Below, in pieces: positions 44,468 through 52,876 of a stretch of DNA of 64,000 nucleotides. Both the position numbers and the translations under genes were made by a program. Source of the DNA: Verrucomicrobiia bacterium (lineage in GTDB: Bacteria > Verrucomicrobiota > Verrucomicrobiia > Palsa-1439); the NCBI GenBank assembly GCA_022072455.1, contig JAJVHY010000007.1, forward strand, positions 62,001 through 126,000. The letters run 5' to 3'. Below the pieces are notes generated by a model. The model had not been told where the DNA came from, did no database searches, and worked only from the letters and a program-made list of their open reading frames with translations. Position 1 is the first letter of the stretch; the number at the start of each line of letters is the position of its first letter.

Positions 44468-45655
44468 ATGTTTGTCGATAAAGTCAAAGTTCACGCCAAG
44501 GCCGGCGACGGCGGCAACGGCTGCGTCGCCTTCCGCCGCGAGCAGTTCATTGACCGGGGCGGCCCCGACGGCGGCGATGGCGGCAATGGCGGCGACGTAG
44601 TTCTCATCGCCGACAAAAATGCCAGCGACCTCTCCGACTACTTCTTTTCCCCGCGCCTGCTTGCCCCGAATGGCGGCCACGGCAAAGGCAAAAACTGCAC
44701 CGGCAAAACCGGTAAAGCTAAAACTTTTAAGGTCCCTGTCGGCACCCAAGTCTTCCGCCTCGGCCAACCACTCCGCGAACTCAGCTACCAACGCTACCGG
44801 CCCGGCGCTGTCTCGGACGAAGTGGATTACAAAAGCGACAAGATGCTCGGCATCCCCCACCGCCCCGGCCGCGCCCGGCAAGCCCTCGCCGCCGCGCGGG
44901 CAGCCGAAGAAAGCGCATTGCCGGCGGCTGTCAACACCGCCACCCCGACCGAACCCCCGGTCGAACCGACTCGCGAACTGATTGCCGACCTCGTTGAAGA
45001 AGGGCAACGCTTCATTCTCGCCAAAGGCGGCGGCGGTGGCCGCGGGAACCGCGCCTTCAAAAGTTCGACCCATCAAGCTCCCCGTGAATTTGAATACGGT
45101 GAACCCGGCGAAGAACTCCACGCCGAACTGGAACTCAAAACTCTCGCCGACGTCGGCCTCGTCGGCTACCCAAACGCCGGCAAGTCCACCTTGCTGTCGA
45201 AACTCACGCGCGCGCACCCGAAGATCGCGGCGTATCCGTTCACGACCTTGACACCGAACGTGGGACTGACTGACTACGACGATTATTCGCGGATCACGAT
45301 TGCTGACATTCCCGGGTTGATCGAAGGCGCACACTCCGGTCGCGGCTTGGGCCATGATTTCCTCCGCCACATCGAGCGCTGCCGGCTGCTGTTGATCCTG
45401 ATTGATATGGCCGGCGTGGACGCCCGGAAACCGTGGGCGGACTACCAGCAGTTGCTCGAAGAGTTGGAACTCTACAACAAAGAACTGCTCCACAAACCCC
45501 GCGTCGTCGTCGCGAACAAATCAGACTTGCCGGCGGCGAAAAAGAATTTGGCGACGTTTAAGCGAAAACACAAAGTCCGGGTCATTCCGATTTCGGCGCA
45601 GGACGGCATCGGCCTGGAAAAATTGAAGCTGGCATTGCGCAAACAGCTGCCGTAA
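44468..45655 (+). CDS. obgE: Obg family GTPase with an enlarged N-terminal domain
   Basis: Essential GTPase of ribosome assembly. The glycine-rich Obg domain (DGGNGCVAFRRE, GGPDGGDGGNGGDVVL, KGGGGGRGNRAF) is followed by the G domain: GYPNAGKST (G1), IADIPGLIEGA (G3), NKSD (G4) and ISAQ (G5). Between GTQVF (residue 96) and LIADLVEEGQ (residue 171) lie about 70 extra residues rich in Arg, Ala and Pro that most Obg proteins lack. No C-terminal OCT domain is present. 395 residues from the ATG at 44468; the open frame upstream overlaps the DUF4197 gene. Confidence 0.95.
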   Translation: MFVDKVKVHAKAGDGGNGCVAFRREQFIDRGGPDGGDGGNGGDVVLIADKNASDLSDYFFSPRLLAPNGGHGKGKNCTGKTGKAKTFKVPVGTQVFRLGQPLRELSYQRYRPGAVSDEVDYKSDKMLGIPHRPGRARQALAAARAAEESALPAAVNTATPTEPPVEPTRELIADLVEEGQRFILAKGGGGGRGNRAFKSSTHQAPREFEYGEPGEELHAELELKTLADVGLVGYPNAGKSTLLSKLTRAHPKIAAYPFTTLTPNVGLTDYDDYSRITIADIPGLIEGAHSGRGLGHDFLRHIERCRLLLILIDMAGVDARKPWADYQQLLEELELYNKELLHKPRVVVANKSDLPAAKKNLATFKRKHKVRVIPISAQDGIGLEKLKLALRKQLP

Positions 45656-45674
45656 TCTGCCGCGCCATCGGAGG

Positions 45675-46040
45675 ATGAAACTCACGCGAACAGCTCAGGT
45701 TGTAGCTGGAGTGACCGTCGCTGGTGCTGCCGGTTTATTCTTTTTCTTCGGCAATCCCGCTTGGCTGCCAGCTTGCCTGTTTCACTCCCTGACCGGCTGG
45801 AACTGTCCCGGCTGCGGCTCAACGCGCGCCCTCCGGCAACTCACAAGTGGCAACCTCATGGCTGCGCTGCAATTCAATCCTTTGACTATCCTGGCGTTGC
45901 CGGTCATCGGCTTCTGGTTGGTGCGCGAAAATCACTCCGCGCCCAAACCGCTGTGGATTTGGCTCACTCTCGGGATCGCGCTGGCCTTTGGCATCGCGCG
46001 CAATATTCCGATTTACCCATTCACCTTAGTCAACCCCTGA
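45675..46040 (+). CDS. DUF2752 membrane protein
   Basis: A 121-residue protein with three probable membrane spans. The motif NCPGCGSTRALRQL directly after the first span (GWNCPGCG, about residues 42-49) identifies the DUF2752 family, whose function is unknown. In this family genes often neighbour TM2-domain proteins, as here. It starts 19 bases after obgE. Confidence 0.88.
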   Translation: MKLTRTAQVVAGVTVAGAAGLFFFFGNPAWLPACLFHSLTGWNCPGCGSTRALRQLTSGNLMAALQFNPLTILALPVIGFWLVRENHSAPKPLWIWLTLGIALAFGIARNIPIYPFTLVNP

Positions 46041-46068
46041 ATCACCAACCAACAAAGGAGCAGCAACC

Positions 46069-46320
46069 ATGAGCGATGGCAAACCCGCAGGCGCAGAGAA
46101 AAAAGTCGTGGCCGGGATTTTGGGAATTCTTCTGGGCGGTTTCGGAATTCACAAATTCTTCCTTGGCTACACCAAGGAAGGCATCATTCAACTCATCCTA
46201 ACCTTTGTCACTTGCGGCATTGGCAGCATCATCGGCCTGATCGAGGGCATCATTTACCTCACCAAGTCCGACGAAGAATTCGTCGCCACTTACATCACCG
46301 GCAAAAAAGGCTGGTTCTAA
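46069..46320 (+). CDS. TM2-domain membrane protein
   Basis: An 83-residue protein: a short charged N-terminus, two membrane helices joined by a tight turn (AGILGILLGGFGIHKFFLGY and IIQLILTFVTCGIGSIIGLI) and the tail YITGKKGWF. GGFGIHKFFLGY is the TM2 signature. The function is unknown. AAAGGAG precedes the ATG. The last 24 residues are nearly identical to those of the next gene, which looks like a tandem duplicate. Confidence 0.9.
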   Translation: MSDGKPAGAEKKVVAGILGILLGGFGIHKFFLGYTKEGIIQLILTFVTCGIGSIIGLIEGIIYLTKSDEEFVATYITGKKGWF

Positions 46321-46326
46321 GCGCGC

Positions 46327-46785
46327 ATGTACAAAATCATTGGCGCTGACGGTCGCGAATACGGCCCGGTCACCAGCGAGCAAGTCCGCCAGTGGGTCGC
46401 CGAAGGCCGAGCCAATGGCCAAACCCGTGTCCAAGCCGAAGGCACAACGGATTGGCAACCTCTGGCCGCGACGCCGGAGTTTGCCTCACTTTACAGCACA
46501 CCGCCCACCCTTACCCCGCCAACTGCCAGCCCCAAACCACTAAGCGCGGACAAGAAAATCGCCGCCGGCATTTGCGGCATCATCCTCGGCGGTTTTGGCG
46601 TGCACAAATTCATCCTCGGCTATGGTGGCGTCGGCTTGACGATGCTGTTGATCTCGATTCTGAGTTGCGGCCTTGCCGCGCCCATTATGCATATCATCGG
46701 CATCATCGAAGGCATCATCTACCTGACCAAGTCCGATGAAGATTTTGTAGCCACATACGTGACCGGGAAAAAAGGCTGGTTCTAA
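46327..46785 (+). CDS. GYF_2-TM2 domain membrane protein
   Basis: A 152-residue protein with an N-terminal GYF_2-type domain (MYKIIGADGREYGPVTSEQV, about 1-50, ending in a conserved WQPLA), a Pro/Thr-rich linker and a C-terminal TM2 module (GGFGVHKFILGYGGVGLTML) that closes with DEDFVATYVTGKKGWF. GYF_2 domains are predicted peptide-binding modules. It lies six bases after the shorter TM2 gene and shares its C-terminal end. Confidence 0.88.
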   Translation: MYKIIGADGREYGPVTSEQVRQWVAEGRANGQTRVQAEGTTDWQPLAATPEFASLYSTPPTLTPPTASPKPLSADKKIAAGICGIILGGFGVHKFILGYGGVGLTMLLISILSCGLAAPIMHIIGIIEGIIYLTKSDEDFVATYVTGKKGWF

Positions 46786-46812
46786 ACCTACCTCCACGCG
46801 TACAACCAACGC

Positions 46813-47970
46813 GTGACTCTGCAGCCCGGCCAACGCCTCGAAATCGAAATTGCCGATGTCGCCTTTGGCGGTGATGGCCTCGGTCGCGCTGACGGCTTTG
46901 TCATCTTCGTTCCTTTCGTCCTCACCGGCGAACGCGTTGAAGTCGAAATCGTCAGCGTCCACAAACGTTTCGCCAACGCCGACCTCGTCCGCGTCATCAC
47001 CCCTTCCCCGCATCGGGTGGAACCCCGCTGCCGGCTCTACACCCAGTGCGCCGGCTGCCAGTACCAACACGTCACCTACCGGCACCAGCTCGAACTCAAA
47101 CAAAAACAATTCCGCGACATCTTCCAACGCATCGGCAAGATGCCCGACCCGCCCATCGCACCGGTTGTCGGTTCGCCGCGCGAATACAATTACCGGAACA
47201 AACTCGTCGTCCACGGCCCCGGCGCGCCGGGCTTCTGGACGATGCGCGGCAAGTCCATCATCCCGGTCAACCACTGTCCGATCGCCCGGGAAGAGGTCAA
47301 CGCCAAGCTCGCCACCATCACCGACGCCGACAAACATACGACCATCCGCAGCAACAGTGCCGGCGAAGTCTGGAGTTTCGCCGAACCGCCCGTTGATCTC
47401 ATGATTAACGAAGTCATCCTCGGCAAGACTCTCCGCGCTCCCGTCGGCTCATTCTTCCAAGTGAACCGCGAAGTTATCGAACTTGCCCTCCAACACACCC
47501 GGCAAATCTTCCTCGACAGCGGCTGCAAAACTCTCGTGGACGCCTATTGCGGCATCGGTCTGTTCGCGCTCCTGCTCGGCGATCTTGCCGACCATATTTA
47601 CGGCATCGAATTCGACCCGAACGCGATCAAAGCCGCCAACGAAAACGCCGCCCGGCTCGGACTGCAGAACTACGATTTCTACCCCGGCAAGACCGAACGG
47701 CTGCTGTTCTACACGCTCCGGATGTGCCAGATGGACAACACCTGCCTGATCCTCGACCCACCGCGCTCCGGCTGCGCCGCCCCGGTGCTCAAGACCTTGC
47801 GCGAATACCGGCCGAAGAAGTTAATCTACATCTCCTGCGCCCCGCCGATGTTGGCGCGCGACGTGAAGCTCCTCAGCAACCAAGGCTACCGGCTCGAACG
47901 CATCACGCCGTTCGACATGTTCCCGCAAACCGCCCACTGCGAAGCCGTCGCCGAATTGGTGCGGAAGTAG
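46813..47970 (+). CDS. TrmA/RlmD-family RNA uracil-C5 methyltransferase
   Basis: S-adenosylmethionine-dependent RNA methyltransferase of the 23S U1939/U747 or tRNA m5U54 group; the exact target is not clear. An N-terminal TRAM domain (LEIEIADVAFGGDGLGR) is followed by iron-sulfur cysteines (CRLYTQCAGC and CPIA), the SAM site LVDAYCGIGLFALLLG and the catalytic-cysteine motif YISCAPPMLARD. Asn of the usual SCNP is Ala here. The active-site LILDPPRSGC is intact. 385 residues; GTG start. The stop codon TAG is inside the GTAG foot of a REP-like element. Confidence 0.88.
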   Translation: MTLQPGQRLEIEIADVAFGGDGLGRADGFVIFVPFVLTGERVEVEIVSVHKRFANADLVRVITPSPHRVEPRCRLYTQCAGCQYQHVTYRHQLELKQKQFRDIFQRIGKMPDPPIAPVVGSPREYNYRNKLVVHGPGAPGFWTMRGKSIIPVNHCPIAREEVNAKLATITDADKHTTIRSNSAGEVWSFAEPPVDLMINEVILGKTLRAPVGSFFQVNREVIELALQHTRQIFLDSGCKTLVDAYCGIGLFALLLGDLADHIYGIEFDPNAIKAANENAARLGLQNYDFYPGKTERLLFYTLRMCQMDNTCLILDPPRSGCAAPVLKTLREYRPKKLIYISCAPPMLARDVKLLSNQGYRLERITPFDMFPQTAHCEAVAELVRK

Positions 47971-48024
47971 CCGCACCCTTTACGGGTGCGTTGTGACCCC
48001 ACGCAGGCTGAAGCCTGCGGCTAC
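47967..48024. repeat. REP pair (REPIN-like) overlapping a stop codon
   Basis: Ends GTAGCCGCA and TGCGGCTAC are inverted repeats. Inside are two hairpins, CGCACCC-tttac-GGGTGCG and CGCAGGCT-ga-AGCCTGCG. The left GTAG (47967-47970) contains the TAG stop of the methyltransferase gene. The second hairpin is the reversed copy of the element at 2033-2059. Confidence 0.82.
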
Positions 48025-48066
48025 AAGATTGTTTGTCATACCGGAGATTGCTAGCATCTCGACCGC

Positions 48067-50214
48067 ATGCCGGACCCGCTCGAAACAATTGCCGGGAGTA
48101 TCGAGAAGATTCTCTTTTCCAACGAGGAGAACCATTACACCGTCGCGCAACTCTTGCCGGAAGGACGCGGGCGGGTGGAGCCGGTCATCATTGTCGGCAA
48201 TCTGGCGGCGTTGAACATCGGCGAGACCGTCCGGGCGCAGGGACATTGGACGAATCACAAACAATTCGGCCGGCAGTTCGCGGTGGAGAAATTCGAGTCG
48301 GTCATGCCGCGATCGGTCGTCGGAATCAAAAAATACCTCGGCAGCGGCCTGGTGAAAGGGATCGGGCCAAAGTTCGCCGACCGGATCGTGGAGAAGTTCG
48401 GTGAGAAGACGCTCGAAGTCATCGACCAGTTCTCCGGCAAGCTGCGAGACGTAGACGGAATCGGGCCGGAGCGGGCGCGGAAGATCAAGGAAGCGTGGAC
48501 AGCGCAGAAGAGCATCCGCGACATCATGATTTTCCTGCAAGGCCATGGCATTGGAAGTTCACATGCGGCAAAGATATTCAAGCAGTACGGCGAAAACGCC
48601 ATCGCCGTCGTGCGCGAGAATCCCTACCAACTCGCCCGCGACATTACCGGCATCGGGTTTCGAACGGCAGACGGGATCGCTTCGAAGACGGGTGTTGCCG
48701 CTGATTCGATTCATCGACTGAAGGCCGGGTTGATTCACGCCTTGGAACGGGCGATGGATGAAGGCCACACGTGTTTGCCGCGAGAGGAGTTGCTCCGGTC
48801 CGCCCGGGAGTTGCTCACCGTGGAACTGAAACCGGTCGAGTCGGCACTCACGCTGTTGACCATTGCCGGCGAGGTGGTCATTGAAGATGAGTTGGTGTAC
48901 CTCACGGGTTTGTGCCGGGCGGAACGGGGTACCGCCACCAAGCTGACGGAACTGCGTTGCGCCAAGTTGGAGTTGCCGGCGATGGACATGGAGAAGGCGT
49001 TGGTTTGGGTTCAGCAGCAGACCGGTATTGGCCTCGCTGCGGCGCAGAAGCAGGCGATCAAGACGGCGTTGACGTCGAAGGTGAGTGTGATTACCGGCGG
49101 GCCGGGCGTGGGCAAGACAACCATCGTCAACAGCATCGTCCGCATCTTGAAGGCGAAGAAGTGCGACGTGTTGCTAGCGGCCCCAACCGGCCGGGCGGCC
49201 AAGCGGATGAGCGAGGCAACCGGCGCGTTTTCGCAGACGATTCACCGGCTACTGAAATACGAGCCGCACGAAGGCGGGTTTACCTACAACGAACGCCGGC
49301 CACTCAAGGGCGATCTGCTCATCATTGATGAGACTTCGATGCTGGATATTCGCCTCGCCTACCATTTGTTGAAGGCGATTCCGTTGAGCGCGTCGGTGGT
49401 GTTCGTCGGCGACGTGGATCAGTTGCCGTCGGTCGGGCCGGGAAATTTCCTGCGCGATTTGATCGAGTCGGACGCGGTGCCGGTGGTGCGGTTGACGGAG
49501 ATTTTCCGGCAGGCGAAGCAGAGTTTCATCATCACGAACGCCCACCACGTGAACCATGGCAACTTACCGGTGTTGGATGCGCCGGAAGAGAGCGATTTCT
49601 TCTTCATCCAGGAGGAGAACCCGGAGAAGGTCGTCGCCACAATCAAAGCGCTGTGCCGGGACCGCATTCCGCAGAAATATGGGCTGGAGGTGCAAGTGTT
49701 GACGCCGATGCACAAGGGCGTGTGCGGCGCGGAGAATCTCAACCGCGAGTTGCAAGCCGCACTCAATCCGACCGGCCCGGCCATGCAACGCTATGGCCGA
49801 ACATACCGGGTGGGCGACCGGGTGATGCAGATTCGCAACAATTACGACAAAGATGTCTTCAACGGTGATCTTGCCCGGATCAAACGCCTCGATCTCGTCG
49901 AGCAGGAAGTCATCGTCGAGTTGGATGGCCGCGAGGTCACCTACGATTTCACCGACATGGATGAACTCCTGCCGGCGTATGCGATTACCGTCCACAAATC
50001 GCAGGGCAACGAGTATCCGGCCGTGATTGTTCCACTCCTGACCCAGCATTTTGTCCTCCTCCAGCGCAACCTCCTCTATACCGCCATCACCCGCGGCAAG
50101 CGCCTCGTCATCCTCGTCGGCTCGAAGAAAGCGCTGGCCTTGGCTGTGCGCAACAACCGCACCGCCGCCCGCTACAGCCGCCTCGCGACACTGCTGCGCC
50201 GAAATAGCCATTGA
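48067..50214 (+). CDS. recD2: RecD2-type DNA helicase
   Basis: SF1B 5'-3' DNA helicase that acts without RecBC. 715 residues. The N-terminal region holds helix-hairpin-helix motifs (LVKGIGPKFADRIVEKFG, VDGIGPERARKIKEAW, ITGIGFRTADGIASKTG). The motor has Walker A GGPGVGKTT near residue 345, APTGRAAKRM (Ia), DETSMLD (II), GDVDQLPSVGPG (III), LTEIFRQA (IV) and the C-terminal VHKSQGNEYPAVIVPL and LLYTAITRGK. Length and N-terminal extension fit RecD2 rather than RecBCD RecD. Starts after a REP pair. Confidence 0.93.
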   Translation: MPDPLETIAGSIEKILFSNEENHYTVAQLLPEGRGRVEPVIIVGNLAALNIGETVRAQGHWTNHKQFGRQFAVEKFESVMPRSVVGIKKYLGSGLVKGIGPKFADRIVEKFGEKTLEVIDQFSGKLRDVDGIGPERARKIKEAWTAQKSIRDIMIFLQGHGIGSSHAAKIFKQYGENAIAVVRENPYQLARDITGIGFRTADGIASKTGVAADSIHRLKAGLIHALERAMDEGHTCLPREELLRSARELLTVELKPVESALTLLTIAGEVVIEDELVYLTGLCRAERGTATKLTELRCAKLELPAMDMEKALVWVQQQTGIGLAAAQKQAIKTALTSKVSVITGGPGVGKTTIVNSIVRILKAKKCDVLLAAPTGRAAKRMSEATGAFSQTIHRLLKYEPHEGGFTYNERRPLKGDLLIIDETSMLDIRLAYHLLKAIPLSASVVFVGDVDQLPSVGPGNFLRDLIESDAVPVVRLTEIFRQAKQSFIITNAHHVNHGNLPVLDAPEESDFFFIQEENPEKVVATIKALCRDRIPQKYGLEVQVLTPMHKGVCGAENLNRELQAALNPTGPAMQRYGRTYRVGDRVMQIRNNYDKDVFNGDLARIKRLDLVEQEVIVELDGREVTYDFTDMDELLPAYAITVHKSQGNEYPAVIVPLLTQHFVLLQRNLLYTAITRGKRLVILVGSKKALALAVRNNRTAARYSRLATLLRRNSH

Positions 50215-50276
50215 CTTGACTGGTTGCTTTGGCATCATGCGGCCAGTTTTTCGTTACCCAAGAAGGTTTGCGGCAC

Positions 50277-50777
50277 ATGTCAAAACTGCACATTCTTTCC
50301 GGCGTCCTCGAAGGCAAGGTCATTGAATTGACCGAGGAACGAATCACCGTCGGCCGGGCGATGGACAACATGGTGCGCCTCGAAGACGGCACCGTATCCC
50401 ACCATCACGCGATGTTCCTGATCGAAGCCGGTGACTTCAAACTGCGCGACCTCAATTCCACCAACGGCACCCGAGTCAACGGTATGCGCATCGTCGAAAC
50501 CAAGCTCCACAACGGCGACCAGGTCCGGCTGGGCTCCGTCGAAATGCGCTTCGAGTCCGACGCCAAGAAAACCTCACAACCACTGCCCCCCACCCAGACC
50601 GGCATTGATCTCTCCGCCGTCGGCGCCGGCAGTACACCGCCACCGAGTTTTGGGGCGGGCTCGGCGTTCGGTCGCAAAAAACAAGCCCAGCGCAATCCGT
50701 TGCTCTGGGTTCTCCTCGCGTTGGGCGTTGCCGCCATCGGCGCACTCGCCTTCCTCTTCATCAAACTGCCCAAGTGA
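50277..50777 (+). CDS. FHA-domain protein with a C-terminal membrane anchor
   Basis: A 166-residue protein. The forkhead-associated domain (about 3-85) has the phosphothreonine-binding pattern ITVGRAMDN, VSHHHAMF and LRDLNSTNGTRVNG. A Pro/Gly-rich linker leads to a C-terminal membrane helix (LLWVLLALGVAAIGALAFLF), so the domain faces the cytoplasm. The kinase partner is not in the window. ATG at 50277 is chosen over an in-frame upstream ATG-like start at 50229 that lacks the family-like MSKLHILSG. It is co-directional with the next lipoprotein gene. Confidence 0.9.
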   Translation: MSKLHILSGVLEGKVIELTEERITVGRAMDNMVRLEDGTVSHHHAMFLIEAGDFKLRDLNSTNGTRVNGMRIVETKLHNGDQVRLGSVEMRFESDAKKTSQPLPPTQTGIDLSAVGAGSTPPPSFGAGSAFGRKKQAQRNPLLWVLLALGVAAIGALAFLFIKLPK

Positions 50778-50783
50778 GTGGGC

Positions 50784-51164
50784 GTGAAACGCTTCCTGTC
50801 CTCCTGCGCGGTCGTGGTTCTGGTCGGTTGTGCCGGTCTCACAGCCCCGAAAACTTTTCTCCAGACCACCAACCCACCCAGTCAGGCTTGGCTCAATTCG
50901 ATTGTCGAAATTGACCTGCACAACGTGCCCGTCGCTGACTTACCCCGCCGGGAAGTTTTTGCGGGGCTGATGTTGGTATTGGATGATGTGGACGGTAACG
51001 CCGTCGTTTCGCTCACCGCCCCGCGCCTAACCCGCCGGCAAGCCCTCTGGAAACTGGCTGACAAATACGGCCTGACCATGACGCTGGTCGAAACCGCTGA
51101 TCACCCGGTCGCACTCCGGCTCACCAGTCGCCAAGCCCGCCGCGAAAACCGGCCGCTGAATTAG
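50784..51164 (+). CDS. Small lipoprotein with an STN-like region
   Basis: A 126-residue protein with a lipoprotein signal (FLSSCAVVVLVGC). In the mature part EIDLHNVPVADLPRREVFAG and VSLTAPRLTRRQALWKLADK followed by YGLTMTLVE resemble the beta-alpha pattern of the short STN domain found in secretins and TonB receptors. This is a pattern-level suggestion only. GTG at 50784 is used; a GTG two codons upstream (50778) is possible. It ends one base before the convergent hemB. Confidence 0.6.
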   Translation: MKRFLSSCAVVVLVGCAGLTAPKTFLQTTNPPSQAWLNSIVEIDLHNVPVADLPRREVFAGLMLVLDDVDGNAVVSLTAPRLTRRQALWKLADKYGLTMTLVETADHPVALRLTSRQARRENRPLN

Positions 51165-52139
51165 CTACCGGCCCAACCACCGCGCCGCTGCCGTCGCCCA
51201 GTAGGTCAAGATGATGTCGGCCCCCGCGCGCCGAAAACCGGTCAGCAACTCCAGCACGCACTGCCGTTCATCGACCCACCCCTTCAGGGCCGCGGCTTTG
51301 ACCATCGCGTATTCGCCGCTGACGTTGTAGACCGCGACCGGATAGCCAAACTTCTCCTTGACCCGCCAGATCAAATCCAAATACGGCAGCCCGGGTTTGA
51401 CCATCACAATGTCAGCGCCCTCCTCAATATCGAGCGCCACTTCCCGGAGCGCTTCCGCCGCGTTGGCATAGTCCATCTGATACGATTTCCGGTCACCAAA
51501 CTGCGGTGGACTCTCCGCGGCTTCCCGGAACGGCCCGTAAAATGCCGACGCAAATTTCGCTGCATAACTCATGATGGGCGTCTCCGCAAAACCGCCGGCG
51601 TCCAACCCCGCCCGAATCGCCGCCACTCGTCCGTCCATCATGTCGCTCGGCGCGATGATGTCTGCTCCCGCCTCCGCGTAAGCCACTGCGGCTTTCGTCA
51701 ACAGCTTCACTGTCGGATCGTTCAGCACCCGGCCGCCATGCACGATCCCGCAATGGCCGTGGCTCATGTACTCGCACAGGCACACATCACAAATCACCAA
51801 CAACTCCGGCAACTCCTTCTTCAACGCCCGCACCGCCTGCGGCACGATTCCGTTGGCCGCGTACGCACCCGACGCCCGTTCGTCTTTCCGCTCCGGTATG
51901 CCAAACAAGATCACCGCCGGTACGCCCAGCTTGTGTGCCGCCGTGGCTTCCCGGACCAGTTCATCCACCGACAATTGAAACTGCCCCGGCATCGAACCAA
52001 TCGGGTTGCGAATCTTCTTGCCGGGTCGCACGAACAACGGCTGCACCAGATGACTGACCGACAATTCCGTCTCCCGCACCAACGCCCGCAGGACCGGGTT
52101 CTGGCGGAGACGACGCGGGCGAACTTGGGGAAAGCGCAT
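51165..52139 (-). CDS. hemB: Porphobilinogen synthase
   Basis: Condenses two 5-aminolevulinate molecules to porphobilinogen in haem and corrin synthesis. 324 residues. The zinc site is present as DVCLCEYMSHGHCG (Cys122, Cys124, Cys132), so it is the zinc-dependent type. Schiff-base lysines lie in SYAAKFASAFYGPF and MVKPGLPYLD; IAPSDMMDGRV and YNVSGEYAM are family motifs. The start ATG at 52139 lies nine bases after the end of the HTH-EIIA gene. Confidence 0.96.
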   Translation of the reverse strand: MRFPQVRPRRLRQNPVLRALVRETELSVSHLVQPLFVRPGKKIRNPIGSMPGQFQLSVDELVREATAAHKLGVPAVILFGIPERKDERASGAYAANGIVPQAVRALKKELPELLVICDVCLCEYMSHGHCGIVHGGRVLNDPTVKLLTKAAVAYAEAGADIIAPSDMMDGRVAAIRAGLDAGGFAETPIMSYAAKFASAFYGPFREAAESPPQFGDRKSYQMDYANAAEALREVALDIEEGADIVMVKPGLPYLDLIWRVKEKFGYPVAVYNVSGEYAMVKAAALKGWVDERQCVLELLTGFRRAGADIILTYWATAAARWLGR

Positions 52140-52147
52140 GGCGTCAG

Positions 52148-52831
52148 TTACACCGGGATGGATTGTTCGGCGACCCGAATCAAACTAATGACATCGTCAG
52201 CCGTCGTGGTCGCGGCGAGTTTCTCGCGGAATCCTTTCCCATGCAACACCCGTGACAACCGGGCGAGTAACTTCAGGTGCTGTCGCACCGTCGGCGCACA
52301 CAGCAAAAAATAATGCCGCACCGGCTTGCCATCCAGCGCGCCGAAATCAATCCCCGTCGTATGCCGGCCATACGCGAGCACTGGTTTATCCACCAATCCC
52401 ACCAACGCATTGCGCGCGTGCGGAATCGCGACGCCTTCATTCACGCAGGTCGAGCACAAATCCTCGCGCGCCTTCAACGCCTGAAAGAAAATTTCCGCCT
52501 GCCGGCTCTGGCCGGGGTCGATCACCAATTCCACCAGCTCATGCAACACCGCGTCCTTGTCGGCGCCGCGCAACTCCAAATTCATCCGCGCCACTTCCAT
52601 CGCGCCCGCCAGTGTCAAAACTTCCGGCACGCCCGTGGCCTCCGTCGGCAACTCATTCACAATCGTCGGCCGCCGGCTCTGCCATTCATCCACCGCAGTC
52701 CGGCTGAACCGCCACCCGCGCGTCAATTTCTGCGCCGGTAATTGCCCATCCTGCGCGAGCCGGCTGACGGCCTTCTCCTTCATCCGCAGATGCCGGGCCA
52801 CGTCCCGCAAATTCATCAGTTCATTATCCAT
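52148..52831 (-). CDS. Helix-turn-helix protein fused to a PTS EIIA domain
   Basis: A 227-residue protein. Residues 1-55 form an excisionase/MerR-type helix-turn-helix (NLRDVARHLRMKEKAVSRLA, then GWRFSRTAVDEW). Residues about 75-220 are a PtsN-like EIIA domain with the phosphorylatable His in VAIPHAR and VLAYGRHTTGIDFGALDG. Combining both suggests a DNA-binding regulator controlled by phosphotransfer, but this is inference. No EI or HPr gene is nearby. It lies upstream of hemB on the same strand and may be co-transcribed with it. Confidence 0.85.
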   Translation of the reverse strand: MDNELMNLRDVARHLRMKEKAVSRLAQDGQLPAQKLTRGWRFSRTAVDEWQSRRPTIVNELPTEATGVPEVLTLAGAMEVARMNLELRGADKDAVLHELVELVIDPGQSRQAEIFFQALKAREDLCSTCVNEGVAIPHARNALVGLVDKPVLAYGRHTTGIDFGALDGKPVRHYFLLCAPTVRQHLKLLARLSRVLHGKGFREKLAATTTADDVISLIRVAEQSIPV

Positions 52832-52876
52832 GACAACCCAATTCTAGGCTGGAACGGCGCGAGGCGTCAACCGTCG

